DNA from: Minwuia thermotolerans
GTDB taxonomy: Bacteria > Pseudomonadota > Alphaproteobacteria > Minwuiales > Minwuiaceae
DNA length: 64,000 nt
Reading direction: 5' to 3'
Assembly: GCF_002924445.1 (NCBI RefSeq)
Contig: NZ_PIGG01000034.1
Location: 147,020 to 211,019 of the forward strand
The notes below the pieces were generated by a model. The model had not been told where the DNA came from. It worked only from the letters and a program-made list of their open reading frames with translations, and did not search any database. A program made the position numbers and the translations under genes. Positions 9,244 to 20,828 of this stretch are shown here, one piece after another. Each line of letters starts with the position of its first letter. Positions within the stretch are counted from its first letter, which is position 1.

Positions 9244-9681
9244 ATGCCGCGCCGCTTCCTGCTTGTCATTGTCCTGTTGCTCTGCGGCCCGGCCCTGGCC
9301 CACGACTACGAGAAGGGCGGCATCCATATCGCCGATCCATGGACGCCCGCGCCGATCGGCATGGCGAAGGTCATGGCGGGCTATTTCGAGATCATTTCGA
9401 TGAAGGAGACGCCTGACCGGCTGGTCGGCGCACGCTCGGCGCAGGCCGACCGGGTGGAACTGCATGGCCACTCGGAGGTCGACGGCGTGATGCGCATGCG
9501 GCCCGTGGAGGCGGTCGAGATCAATCCCTTCGGCGGCGCGGAACTCGAACCCGGCGGGCTGCACCTGATGATCATGGGCCTGACGCAGAAGGTGGAAGCC
9601 GGCGACCGCATTCCCGTCACACTCATCTTCGAGCAGGCCGGCGAAATCGAGATCAAGCTGACCGTCAAGCCGCGGGAATAG
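9244..9681 (+). CDS. Periplasmic copper chaperone PCu(A)C
   Basis: PCu(A)C proteins bind Cu(I) in the periplasm and deliver it to the CuA site of cytochrome c oxidase. The 145-residue protein begins with a clear signal peptide ending GPALA-H, which fixes the start at ATG 9244. The copper ligands match the family pattern exactly: H74, M85, H107 and M109, spaced H-x10-M-x21-H-x-M. It stands alone, without the usual SCO-like partner next door. Its copper role is thematically close to the bufferin locus 29 kb away. Confidence 0.92.
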   Translation: MPRRFLLVIVLLLCGPALAHDYEKGGIHIADPWTPAPIGMAKVMAGYFEIISMKETPDRLVGARSAQADRVELHGHSEVDGVMRMRPVEAVEINPFGGAELEPGGLHLMIMGLTQKVEAGDRIPVTLIFEQAGEIEIKLTVKPRE

Positions 9682-9702
9682 GGGCGCGGGAGGCTTCGAC
9701 CT

Positions 9703-10899
9703 TCAGATCGCGTCTTCGTCCGGCTTGTGGGGGCCATCCTTGCGGAAGGGCGAGAGCTCGCCGAGATAGTCCATCTCCCGCTCCACCTCGCGGCGTTCGT
9801 GCTCCAGATACTCGGCGACCGCGCGGCGGAAGCCGGGATCGGCGATCCAGTGCACCGAGTGCGTCGTCACCGGCAGGTAGCCGCGGGCCAGCTTGTGCGG
9901 CCCCTGCGCGCCCGCCTCGACGCGCTGGAGCCCGTGGCGGATGGCCCAGTCGATGGCGCGGTAGTAGCAGAGCTCGAAGTGCAGGAAGCGGTGGTCCTCG
10001 ACGCAGCCCCAGTAGCGGCCGTAGAGCGCCCGGGTCCCGGCGAGATTGAGGGCGCCGGCGATGTAGCGGCCTTCGCGCTTCGCCAGCATCAGCACGACGC
10101 GGTCGCCCAGCCGCTCGCCCAGCAGCGAGAAGAAGCGCCGGTTGAGATAGGGCCGGCCCCACTTGCGGCTGCCGGTGTCCATGTAGAACGCGTAGAACGC
10201 GTCCCAGTGATCCTCGCTCAGGGCGTCGCCGGTGACTTCCTCGACCTCGATGCCGTTGGCGAGCGCCTCGCGGCGCTCCTTGCGGATGGCCTTGCGCTTG
10301 CGTGACGAAAGCGCGGCGAGGAAGGCGTCGAAATCCGCGTAGCCCTCGTTGAACCAGTGGAACTGCTCGCCGGTGCGGTGGAGCAGGCCGAACTCGCGGC
10401 CGATCTCCGCCTCGGCTTCGGTGGGGTAGGTGACGTGCAGGCTGGAGACGTCGAACTGCTCGGCCACGCGCACCGCCCCCTGCAGCAGCATGCGCACGAC
10501 ATGGGCGTGATCCTCGCCCGCGCGGACCAGCAGGCGCGGGCCCGTGGCCGGCGTGAAGGGCACGGCGATCTGCAGCTTCGGGTAATAGCGCCCGCCGGCG
10601 CGCTCGAAGGCGTTGGCCCAGCCGTGATCGAAGACGTACTCGCCCTGGCTGTGGGATTTCACGTACATGGGCGCCGCGCCGACCAGCCGCCCCGCGGGAT
10701 CCTCCAGCAGCAGGTGCTGCGGCATCCAGCCCTCCTCGGCGCTGGCGCAGCCGGATTCCTCGAGCGCCAGCAGAAAGGCGTGGCAGACGAAGGGATTGTC
10801 ACCGCCCGCACAGGCGTCCCAGTCCCCGGCGGCGACGGTCGAGATGTCGCCTGTCACCTTCAGGGTGAAGGCGTCGGCGCTCTCCTCGGATTCACCCAT
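9703..10899 (-). CDS. FemAB/GNAT-like protein (DUF482 family)
   Basis: A 398-residue protein of the peptidogalycan/FemAB-like acyltransferase group (DUF482), with a GNAT-like fold. Family landmarks are NPFVCHAFLLALEESG near residue 35, the block SSRKRKAIRKERREA near 200, and the closing VEAGAQGPHKLARGYLP motif near 350. Members are widespread in alphaproteobacteria and are thought to transfer an acyl or aminoacyl group, but the substrate is not established. It runs convergently against the copper chaperone with a 21-base gap. Confidence 0.8.
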   Translation of the reverse strand: MGESEESADAFTLKVTGDISTVAAGDWDACAGGDNPFVCHAFLLALEESGCASAEEGWMPQHLLLEDPAGRLVGAAPMYVKSHSQGEYVFDHGWANAFERAGGRYYPKLQIAVPFTPATGPRLLVRAGEDHAHVVRMLLQGAVRVAEQFDVSSLHVTYPTEAEAEIGREFGLLHRTGEQFHWFNEGYADFDAFLAALSSRKRKAIRKERREALANGIEVEEVTGDALSEDHWDAFYAFYMDTGSRKWGRPYLNRRFFSLLGERLGDRVVLMLAKREGRYIAGALNLAGTRALYGRYWGCVEDHRFLHFELCYYRAIDWAIRHGLQRVEAGAQGPHKLARGYLPVTTHSVHWIADPGFRRAVAEYLEHERREVEREMDYLGELSPFRKDGPHKPDEDAI

Positions 10900-10998
10900 G
10901 GCGATGACAGCTACTCCAGATCGCGGCAGGCCGCACTACTGTAGGCGCTGGACGGCCGCGATCCAACCGGGCCCGACCGGACGGCGCGGCGGAGGCGG

Positions 10999-12210
10999 TC
11001 AGCGCCGCGCTTCCACCAGCACGCCGGCTTCGCGCAGCGCGGCCAGCCGCGCGTCGTCGAGGCCCAGCCGGCTCTGCAGCACCTCGGTGTTGTGCTCGCC
11101 CAGAAACGGCGCCGTCAGTTCCAGTTCGCCGGGGAAGTCGGAGAAGCGGAGCGGCATGCCGGGAATGCGGAAGGTGCCGACGCCGCGGTCGTGGATCGTG
11201 CGCACGGTGCCGCGGCCGATCAGGTGCGGGTGGTTGGTCGCCTCCGCGACGCTCAGCACCGGCGCCACCGGCACCCGGGCCTTCTCCAGCGCGGCGATGG
11301 CGGCGGCGTCCGATTCGAAACCGCCCAGCCAGGCCTCGATCAGGTCGGACAGGGTCTCGCGGTTTTCCAGCCGCTTCTCGGGCGTGGCGAAGCGCGTGTC
11401 CTCGCGCAGATCGGGACGCTCCATGGCGCGGCATAGCCGTTCCCACTGCTCGCCGATGGCCACGATGACGATGAAGCCGGTCTTCGCCTGGTAGATGCCG
11501 AGCGGCGCCACCAGCGGATGCAGGCTGCCCGAACGATGGGGCGTGTCGCCCGACATCGAATAGGTCTGCACGTTGATCTCGTGAGCGTGGAAGTAGAAAT
11601 CGACCAGCGAGATGTCGAGATACTGCCCGTCCCCGCCGGTGCGCTCGCGGTGGAACAGCGCGCCGTTGATGGCCGCCAGCGCCGAGATGGCGGTGCCGAC
11701 GTCGCCGACGGCCAGTCCCGCCAGGGGCGGCTTGCCGTCCGGGTCGCCGATCATGGAGGTCACCCCGGAAAAGGCCTGGGCGATGTAGTCGAAGCCCGGC
11801 AGGTCCTTCAGCGGTCCCGACTGGCCGAAGGCCGAGATCGAGCACATGATCGCCTTCGGATTGACCGCATGGACCACGTCCCAGCCGAGGCCGAGGCGGC
11901 CGATCACGCCGGGCGAGAAGTTCTCGATGACCACGTCCGCCTGGGCGATCAGCCCCTTGAGCAGCTCGATCGCGTCCGGGTTGCGCAGGTCGACGCAGAC
12001 CGACTTCTTGCCCTGGTTGTGCTGGACGAAATAGGCCGAGCGTCCCTCCCGCAGCACGGGCAGGACGCGGCAGAGATCGCCGTTGGGGGCGACCTCGATC
12101 TTGATCACCTCCGCACCCATCTCCGCCATCAGGCGGGTACAGGCCGGACCGGCGATGAACTGCGTGAAATCCAGGACGGTGACGCCGTCCAGCACGTGAC
12201 GATGAGCCAA
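10999..12210 (-). CDS. CaiB/BaiF family III CoA-transferase
   Basis: Class III CoA-transferases move CoA between carboxylic acids through an aspartyl-CoA intermediate. The 403-residue protein starts [36 protein letters not shown], the usual family opening. D170 in AVGDVGTA aligns with the catalytic Asp of formyl-CoA transferase. The start is TTG at 12210, behind a ggggagggg ribosome site. No partner enzyme is adjacent, so the acid substrate cannot be named. Confidence 0.9.
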   Translation of the reverse strand: MAHRHVLDGVTVLDFTQFIAGPACTRLMAEMGAEVIKIEVAPNGDLCRVLPVLREGRSAYFVQHNQGKKSVCVDLRNPDAIELLKGLIAQADVVIENFSPGVIGRLGLGWDVVHAVNPKAIMCSISAFGQSGPLKDLPGFDYIAQAFSGVTSMIGDPDGKPPLAGLAVGDVGTAISALAAINGALFHRERTGGDGQYLDISLVDFYFHAHEINVQTYSMSGDTPHRSGSLHPLVAPLGIYQAKTGFIVIVAIGEQWERLCRAMERPDLREDTRFATPEKRLENRETLSDLIEAWLGGFESDAAAIAALEKARVPVAPVLSVAEATNHPHLIGRGTVRTIHDRGVGTFRIPGMPLRFSDFPGELELTAPFLGEHNTEVLQSRLGLDDARLAALREAGVLVEARR

Positions 12211-12311
12211 AGGCTCCCCTCCCCAGGAACAACCAGTCCGATAGCTAGCCGATTGCCGGGCGCAAGGGAATGGGTCGCCGGCGCGGCTCAGGGCTGCATC
12301 GTCCTGACGTC

Positions 12312-12408
12312 ATCCCCGATGGCTTTGGCGCCACTCGGGGATCGGCAGAAACCGGATCCCGGAGCCCCATGGGCCCTCGATGCCCGCGCGCCGGATGGCG
12401 GCGGGCAT
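12312..12408. repeat. Paired palindromes, type II
   Basis: Two 8-bp inverted repeats lie in the 233-bp gap between rpoD and the CoA-transferase gene. The first pair is atccccga (12312-12319) with tcggggat (12335-12342). The second is atgcccgc (12380-12387) with gcgggcat (12401-12408), followed by gac. The second hairpin recurs with identical arms at 27011-27031. No other feature is visible in this gap. Confidence 0.6.
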
Positions 12409-12443
12409 GACAAGGAGGGGAGGGACGCCGGTCAGCAGTCGGT

Positions 12444-14456
<2,013 letters not shown>

Positions 14457-14476
14457 GTGTGTCCTGTCGTTTCTGT

Positions 14477-16333
14477 TCACGCCTCGGCCCGGGCGACGCC
14501 GCTTGCGGTCGGCTCGCTGGCCATGAGGCGGTCCAACTCCAACTTGAGCGCGGATACCCGGTCGAACGCCTCGGCGCTCAGTTCCCGTCGGGCAATGGTA
14601 ACCGCCTCATTCAACTCCTCCTGCACCGCCTCGATGCGATAGTGGTGCAGCGTTGCGTCGAATTGCTCCCTTATCTCGCTGTAGGGAGTATCCTTGCGGC
14701 TCTTGAAGCTCAGCCTAGCGGCGTTCGGCGCACTCAGGCGCGCGATCAATCGTTCGTAGCCAGCCGCAAGGAGATGGCGTGACAACGCGCCGCTGTCAAG
14801 CTCCGCCTGCCGCATCGCCGCGTCGCGCATGATGACGAGCGCCCGATCCAGATCATCGTGGCGCAATTGCAACGCATCCAGTTGCTCGCCGAATTCCTCG
14901 AGCAGTTCCGGCCAGGCCAGCAGCGCGGCGACGATGGTTTCCTCGGGCACGCGGCCGGCGTTGGCGGGCAGGGAGGCCCGCAGCGCCGTCAGGTCTTCCT
15001 CCTCGCGGCGAAAGCCGCGCTGGCCCGGTTGCCCGGGACGCCAGGGCCGGTCGTCGCGCCTTGACGGACGCCGGAAGGCGGCGCGGGCGCGGGCGCGGAA
15101 ATCGTCCAGGAAGTGACGGCGGATGGTCTCGTCGGCGATCTGGAAGGCCAGGCGTTCGAGATCCTTCTCCAGGGCCGCGCGCCGTTCGGGCGTCCCCAGT
15201 TCGCGGTCCGCTGTCGCCGCGCGCCAGAGCGTCTCGGCGATGCCGGCGGTCCGGCCCAGCAGTTCGCGCATGGCGTCCGGGCCCTGGCTGCGCACCATGT
15301 CGTCGGGATCGAGGCCTTCGGGCAACAGCGCGAAGCGCAGCGACTTGCCCGGTTTCAGGATCGGCAGCGCGCGTTCGGCGGCCCGTTGCGCCGCGCGCAG
15401 GCCGGCCGCGTCGCCGTCCAGGCAGAACACGGGCTCGGCGGTCATCTGCCAGAGCAGGGCGATCTGTTCCTCGGTCACCGCGGTGCCCAGCGGCGCGACG
15501 GCGTGGCGGAAACCGGCTTCGGCCAGCGCGATCACGTCCATGTAGCCCTCGGCCACGATCACGGTGCCGGCGTCGCGCGCCGCTTCCCGCGCCATGGCCA
15601 GGTTGTAGAGCGCGCGGGACTTGTGGAACAGCGGCGTCTCGGGGCTGTTCAGGTACTTCGCCCGCGCCTCGCCCAGCGCCCGGCCGCCGAAGGCGATGAC
15701 CCGGCCCCGGCGGTCGGCGATGGGAAACATCAGGCGGTTGCGGAAACGGTCATAGGCCGCCCGGCCATCATCGGGCTTCGCGATCAGGCCGGCCTCGATC
15801 TGCTCCGCCTCGGTGAAGTCGCGGTCAAGCAGCGCCGACTTCAGCCCGTCATTGCGGTCCGGCGCAAAGCCCAGGCGGAAATCGCCGACGGCCTTCGCGC
15901 CGACGCCCCGGCGCTCCAGATAGGCGCGCGCCTCCGCCCCGGCCGCGCCGTGAAGCTGAGCGGTGAACCATTTCGCCGCCGCCTCGTTGGCCTCGGCCAG
16001 GCGCGACATGCGGTCCGCCTTCTGGCGGTCCTCCGGCTGCATCTTCGGCACTTCCATGCCGGCGGCCTCGGCCAGGCGCTCCACCGCCTCGGGGAAGGAC
16101 AGTCCCTCGATCTGCATGACGAAGTCGAAGGCCGAGCCGTGGGCGCCGCAGCCGAAGCAGTGATAGTCGTCGCGGTCCTCGGAAACCTTGAAGGAGGCGG
16201 TCTTCTCGCCGTGGAAGGGGCAGCAGCCCCAGTGGTCGCGGCCCCGCTTCTTCAACTGGACGCGCCGGCCGACCAGCTCCACGACGTTCGTGCGGGCGCG
16301 CAGTTCATCCAGGAAGTGCTTGGGAAAGGCCAA
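14477..16333 (-). CDS. dnaG: DNA primase DnaG
   Basis: DnaG makes RNA primers at the replication fork. The 618-residue protein has the N-terminal CHC2 zinc-binding domain (C38, H41, C59, C62), the TOPRIM catalytic core with [11 protein letters not shown] and [14 protein letters not shown], and a C-terminal DnaB-binding helical domain. Start is TTG at 16333 with an agga site upstream. It lies directly before rpoD. Length and motif order are normal. Confidence 0.95.
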   Translation of the reverse strand: MAFPKHFLDELRARTNVVELVGRRVQLKKRGRDHWGCCPFHGEKTASFKVSEDRDDYHCFGCGAHGSAFDFVMQIEGLSFPEAVERLAEAAGMEVPKMQPEDRQKADRMSRLAEANEAAAKWFTAQLHGAAGAEARAYLERRGVGAKAVGDFRLGFAPDRNDGLKSALLDRDFTEAEQIEAGLIAKPDDGRAAYDRFRNRLMFPIADRRGRVIAFGGRALGEARAKYLNSPETPLFHKSRALYNLAMAREAARDAGTVIVAEGYMDVIALAEAGFRHAVAPLGTAVTEEQIALLWQMTAEPVFCLDGDAAGLRAAQRAAERALPILKPGKSLRFALLPEGLDPDDMVRSQGPDAMRELLGRTAGIAETLWRAATADRELGTPERRAALEKDLERLAFQIADETIRRHFLDDFRARARAAFRRPSRRDDRPWRPGQPGQRGFRREEEDLTALRASLPANAGRVPEETIVAALLAWPELLEEFGEQLDALQLRHDDLDRALVIMRDAAMRQAELDSGALSRHLLAAGYERLIARLSAPNAARLSFKSRKDTPYSEIREQFDATLHHYRIEAVQEELNEAVTIARRELSAEAFDRVSALKLELDRLMASEPTASGVARAEA

Positions 16334-16449
16334 CGTCGTCCTGTCTTCATCCAGTCTCGGCGGGAGCCATACTCATGCCAGATCGTGAGCGATATGGCGA
16401 ATCGAAAGGCCGTTTTCAGGTCTGCCGATTGCCGGTACTGTCCGGCCCC

Positions 16450-16671
16450 ATGCTGTGGAAGATATTGCTGCTTATCGCGATCATCGTCGCCGTGCTCTAC
16501 GGCTTCAAGATGATCTCCCGGGCCTCCGACGGACGCCAGCCGGCGGCGCGGAAGACGCGGAAGAAGGGGCGTGGAACCGAATCGGACGGCCAGGCGGTCG
16601 ATCTGGTGAAGTGCGGCAACTGCGGCGCCTTCACCGCGCCGGGCACGCCCTGCAGCAATTGCGGCCAGTAG
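16450..16671 (+). CDS. Small membrane-anchored zinc-ribbon protein
   Basis: A 73-residue protein with one N-terminal membrane helix (residues 2-18, MLWKILLLIAIIVAVLY), a basic linker (RKTRKKGRG) and a C-terminal zinc ribbon made of two knuckles, CGNCG and CSNCG, ending at the stop. The start at ATG 16450 puts the helix at the N-terminus; a longer reading from 16375 adds an unlikely leader. It diverges from dnaG. The architecture resembles PP0621-type proteins, but the function is unknown. Confidence 0.72.
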   Translation: MLWKILLLIAIIVAVLYGFKMISRASDGRQPAARKTRKKGRGTESDGQAVDLVKCGNCGAFTAPGTPCSNCGQ

Positions 16672-16717
16672 CGCCGGCCACGGCGACATTCAGCCTGATC
16701 AGGGGAGGATCCGGGCC

Positions 16718-17875
16718 ATGGAATTCGGTTTTACCGAGGAACAGCGCGCGTTCCGCGACACCGCCCGGCGCTTCGCCGCCGACCGGCTCCAGCCGCGCTA
16801 CCAGGCGCGCGAGGCCGAAGGCGGGTTCGAGGACGGCCTGCTGGAGGAAATGGGCGCGCTCGGCCTGCTCGGCGCCGATCTGCCGATGGAATATGGCGGC
16901 TCCGGCATCGACGGCGTCACGTCGGGCATGCTGATCGAGCAGATCGGCTGGGGCGATCTGTCGGTCTCCTATGCGCCGCTGCTGACCTCGCTGTTGGGCG
17001 ACATCGTCGCCAGCCACGGCTCCGAGGCGATGAAGAACGCCTGCGTGCCCCGGCTCACCTCGGGCCAGGACCTGATCGCGCTCGGCCTGACCGAGCCGCG
17101 CGGCGGCTCCGACGCGGCCAATCTGGTCACCAAGGCGGAGCGCACGAATGCGGGCTACGTCCTGAACGGGGAGAAGACCTCGATATCCTGCGCCGCCCAG
17201 GCGAAGTGGATCATCGCCGTCGCCCGGACCGGCACGCCGGAGGACGGGGCGCGCGGCGTCACCGCCTTCCTGGTGCCGATGGACGCCCCCGGCGTCTCCA
17301 CTTCCACATTCGAGGACGTGGGTTCGGTGGCGGTGGGCCGCGGCTCGGTCTTCTTCGACGATGTCCGGGTCAGCGACGAGCACCGCCTGGGCGCCGAAGG
17401 TGCGGGGTTCCGCGAGGTGATGGCCGGCTTCGACTATTCGCGGGCGCTGATCGGCCTGCAGGTCATCGGCTGCGCGAAGGCCTCCCTGGAGGAGACCTGG
17501 GAATGGGTGCAGCAGCGCACCGCCTTCGGCCATCCGATCGCGAAATACCAGGGCGTCACCGAGCCGCTGGCCGTGGCCGAGACCAAGCTCCGCGCCGCCG
17601 AACTGCTCTGCTACCAGACGCTGTGGCTGCGCGATCAGGGCCTGAAGCACACGGCCGAGGCAGCGATGTGCAAGTGGTTCGCCCCGCAGACCGCCTTCGA
17701 GACTGTGCACCAGTGCATCCTGCTGCACGGCCACATGGGCTACGCGAAGGACACCCCGCACCAGCAGCGCCTGCGCGACATCATGGGCCTGCAGATCGGC
17801 GACGGCACGGCGCAGATCCAGAAGATGATCATCGCCCGCGAGAAGATCGGCAAGATCGCGGTACCCTACGCCTGA
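16718..17875 (+). CDS. Acyl-CoA dehydrogenase with Asp at the catalytic-base position
   Basis: FAD-dependent acyl-CoA dehydrogenase of 385 residues with the N-terminal helical domain, central LTEPRGGSDAA beta-domain motif and C-terminal helices. The usual catalytic Glu of the C-terminal YEGT motif is replaced: the sequence reads IGDGTAQIQ, giving D362. The same Glu-to-Asp change is known for cyclohexanecarboxyl-CoA-type dehydrogenases, so an alicyclic substrate is possible but not shown. No other beta-oxidation gene is adjacent; the gene stands alone. Confidence 0.88.
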   Translation: MEFGFTEEQRAFRDTARRFAADRLQPRYQAREAEGGFEDGLLEEMGALGLLGADLPMEYGGSGIDGVTSGMLIEQIGWGDLSVSYAPLLTSLLGDIVASHGSEAMKNACVPRLTSGQDLIALGLTEPRGGSDAANLVTKAERTNAGYVLNGEKTSISCAAQAKWIIAVARTGTPEDGARGVTAFLVPMDAPGVSTSTFEDVGSVAVGRGSVFFDDVRVSDEHRLGAEGAGFREVMAGFDYSRALIGLQVIGCAKASLEETWEWVQQRTAFGHPIAKYQGVTEPLAVAETKLRAAELLCYQTLWLRDQGLKHTAEAAMCKWFAPQTAFETVHQCILLHGHMGYAKDTPHQQRLRDIMGLQIGDGTAQIQKMIIAREKIGKIAVPYA

Positions 17876-17903
17876 GGCGATCCGGCTTCATGCGCCGTCA
17901 TGG

Positions 17904-17926
17904 GCTGCCCGAATGAACCGGGCAGC
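17904..17926 (+). terminator. Hairpin after the acyl-CoA dehydrogenase
   Basis: A perfect 8-bp stem, gctgcccg (17904-17911) with cgggcagc (17919-17926), closes a 7-base loop 28 bases after the stop codon. There is no T-run behind it, so termination by this hairpin alone is uncertain. Confidence 0.4.
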
Positions 17927-18040
17927 GACGGCAAGCATGGGGGCGGAACCCCGTGGACTGGGTGTCTGTCGCATTCCGGACCGGCCGGACGGACTATTCC
18001 CCGCGATTCGCCAGATTGGGCAAATGTCGGAAAGTCCGGG

Positions 18041-18082
18041 CCGCCCACCTGGCCGACCCTGCCATCCCCAGGTGGGCGGTTT
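18041..18082. terminator. Strong hairpin between the acyl-CoA dehydrogenase and LLM genes
   Basis: A perfect 12-bp stem, ccgcccacctgg (18041-18052) with ccaggtgggcgg (18068-18079), is followed by ttt on the plus strand. It ends immediately before the stop codon of the minus-strand LLM gene, so it can serve the plus-strand gene and lies directly downstream of the minus-strand gene. Confidence 0.65.
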
Positions 18083-18919
18083 CTACTCGATCAGTTTCGC
18101 GTACTTGTCCAGCAGTTCCAGCACCGCGTCGCGGCCCTCGTCGGGGACGTCGAACAGCACCCGGTCGATGCCGGCCTCGCGACAGGATTCCAGCGCCGCC
18201 GCATCGGGCGGGGCGCGGAAGACGCTGACGGTGAAGTCCGAAGGCTTGCGGTCGTGTTCCTCGGCGATGCGCTTCAGTCGCGCCATGCCCTCGGCGGGCT
18301 CGAACTTCGGACCCGCGCGCGGGAACCAGCCGTCGCCCAGCTGCACGACGCGCTTGAGCGTGTGGTCGGTCTCGCCGCCGAACAGGACCGGCGGGTGCGG
18401 ACTCTGCGCCGGCTTCGGGCTGGAGATGACCGGATCGAAGTCCACGAACGGCCCGTGATACTGGGCGTGCTCCTCCGTCCAGAGCGCCTTGATGGCCTTG
18501 ATCTTGTCCTCCATCACCTTGAAGCGGGTGTGGTACTCGACGCCGTGGTTCTCCATCTCCTCGGCGTTCCAGCCGGCCCCGAGAGCGAACTCGAAGCGGC
18601 CCCCTGAGAGCAGGTCCAGCGTCGCCGTCGCCTTGGCGGTGACGATCGGGTCGTGCTGGGGCAGCAGACAGATGCCGGTGCCGAGTCGCAGGGTCTCGGT
18701 CGCCGCCGCCGCGAAGCTCAGCCCGACGAAGGGATCGTAGGTGTGGTAATAGCGGTCCGGCAGATCGCCGCCGCCGGGGAAGGGCGTGCGCCGGCTGACC
18801 GGAATGTGCGTGTGCTCGCAGACGAACAGGCTTTCGAAGCCGCGGTCCTCCAGCGCCTTCGCCAGTTCCGCGATGTCGATGCCGTAGTGGGTCGGAAAGT
18901 GGAACGTCCCGAACTTCAT
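18083..18919 (-). CDS. LLM-class flavin-dependent oxidoreductase
   Basis: A luciferase-like monooxygenase-fold protein of 278 residues (TIGR03619-type). It opens MKFGTFHFPTHYGIDIAELAKALE and carries the family blocks LRLGTGICLLPQHDP and GGRFEFALGAGWNAEEME. Members use FMN or F420; the sequence does not decide which, and F420 use is rare in proteobacteria. Two further members of this family lie in tandem at 41811-43570. Monocistronic here. Confidence 0.85.
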   Translation of the reverse strand: MKFGTFHFPTHYGIDIAELAKALEDRGFESLFVCEHTHIPVSRRTPFPGGGDLPDRYYHTYDPFVGLSFAAAATETLRLGTGICLLPQHDPIVTAKATATLDLLSGGRFEFALGAGWNAEEMENHGVEYHTRFKVMEDKIKAIKALWTEEHAQYHGPFVDFDPVISSPKPAQSPHPPVLFGGETDHTLKRVVQLGDGWFPRAGPKFEPAEGMARLKRIAEEHDRKPSDFTVSVFRAPPDAAALESCREAGIDRVLFDVPDEGRDAVLELLDKYAKLIE

Positions 18920-18941
18920 GACCTCGGTCCTCCCATGGATC

Positions 18942-19775
18942 TCATGCCTCTTGTCGTTGTTGCGCGAGGCCGCGTTCGAACAGGTCCGCCTCGTCGTCGC
19001 GCCGCCGTCTCAGGCCCGCCAGCCCGGGCCAGAGCCGTTTCATCGATCTAATGCGCCGCGGGACGCGGGAAAGGGCGGCGCGGCCGCCATCGGACATCAG
19101 GTCGCGGATCTCCCGCATCTCCCGGCGGCTGTCGGTATCCTTCATGCTGGCGCCGCGATTGTACACCAGTGAGAACAGCGCGCCCCGGCAGAGGCCCGGC
19201 AACGCGTCGAAATTCGGGAAGGCGGCGCGCGCGCGGGCGACGAATTCCGGCGTGGAGCGCGCGCAGAAGACGCGCCAGGCGGCCCGCCACGGCACCTCGG
19301 CCCCGGCGACCAGGGCGGCCAGCTCCGGGCTGCCGCGGCGGCCTTCGACAGACTTCAGCAGGTCCACATGGTCGTTCCGGATCAGCCCCCGGAAGGCCTC
19401 GGCCTCGTGGAAGCGCAGATCGTAGCCGACGCCGACGGTGATTCCCGATTCGCCCTCCGGCCAGACCGGACGCCGCAGCCTGCGTTCATAGTGCTCCCGG
19501 CTTGTGACCTCGTGGCGGACGACCAGGGCGAGGCAGGACGCCGGAATCTCGGGGGAGGGCGCCGGCCGGGCCGCCAGCCAGCGCCGCAGCGCCGCATCGG
19601 CGGCGCCGTTCGCCGGCTGGCGGGCGAGGCCCTGGGCGTAGATCACCGCCCGCTCCGTCGCCGGGCCGAAGTCGCCATCCTCGACGATGGCCGCGCCGAC
19701 GCGGTTGAGCAAAGCCTGTAGCTCGCGCGCCGCCGCCGGCGTGGCCGCGCCGCGCCGAAGTTCCATGTCCGCCAT
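18942..19775 (-). CDS. Lysozyme-like protein with N-terminal peptidoglycan-binding region
   Basis: About 277 residues. The N-terminal third (LQALLNRVGAAIVEDGDFGPATERAV) matches a peptidoglycan-binding type 1 repeat. The rest resembles phage-type lysozymes: a Glu in VRHEVTSREHYER, then a GITVGVGYDL segment, the same order as the E...D/T active-site region of GH24-like enzymes. There is no signal peptide or membrane anchor, so it would need holin-like or other release, or may be exported otherwise. I chose ATG 19775 for its aagggg site; ATG 19799 is possible. Confidence 0.65.
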   Translation of the reverse strand: MADMELRRGAATPAAARELQALLNRVGAAIVEDGDFGPATERAVIYAQGLARQPANGAADAALRRWLAARPAPSPEIPASCLALVVRHEVTSREHYERRLRRPVWPEGESGITVGVGYDLRFHEAEAFRGLIRNDHVDLLKSVEGRRGSPELAALVAGAEVPWRAAWRVFCARSTPEFVARARAAFPNFDALPGLCRGALFSLVYNRGASMKDTDSRREMREIRDLMSDGGRAALSRVPRRIRSMKRLWPGLAGLRRRRDDEADLFERGLAQQRQEA

Positions 19776-19848
19776 GGTTCCGTTACCCCTTGCCGCCATC
19801 CCCTGATGGTAGCGGCCCGGGGGTTATCCGTTCCGGGGAAGAACCGCT

Positions 19849-20706
<858 letters not shown>

Positions 20707-20734
20707 TCGTTCCTCCCCTTCAGTGTGTCTCGTG

Positions 20735-20804
20735 CCCCGGGACTCGATCCCGGGGCCCGGTTCTGCATCGCATCCCTCTGGGTCCCGCGATCAAGTCGCG
20801 GGAC
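20735..20804. repeat. Paired palindromes, type I (second copy)
   Basis: The first hairpin has 8-bp arms ccccggga (20735-20742) and tcccgggg (20748-20755) around the loop ctcga. The second has 9-bp arms gtcccgcga (20782-20790) and tcgcgggac (20796-20804) around tcaag. Loop sequences match those of the copy at 4876-4943 while both stems differ but stay paired. Confidence 0.75.
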
Positions 20805-20828
20805 GGGTGAGCGATCTGGATCGTTTCC

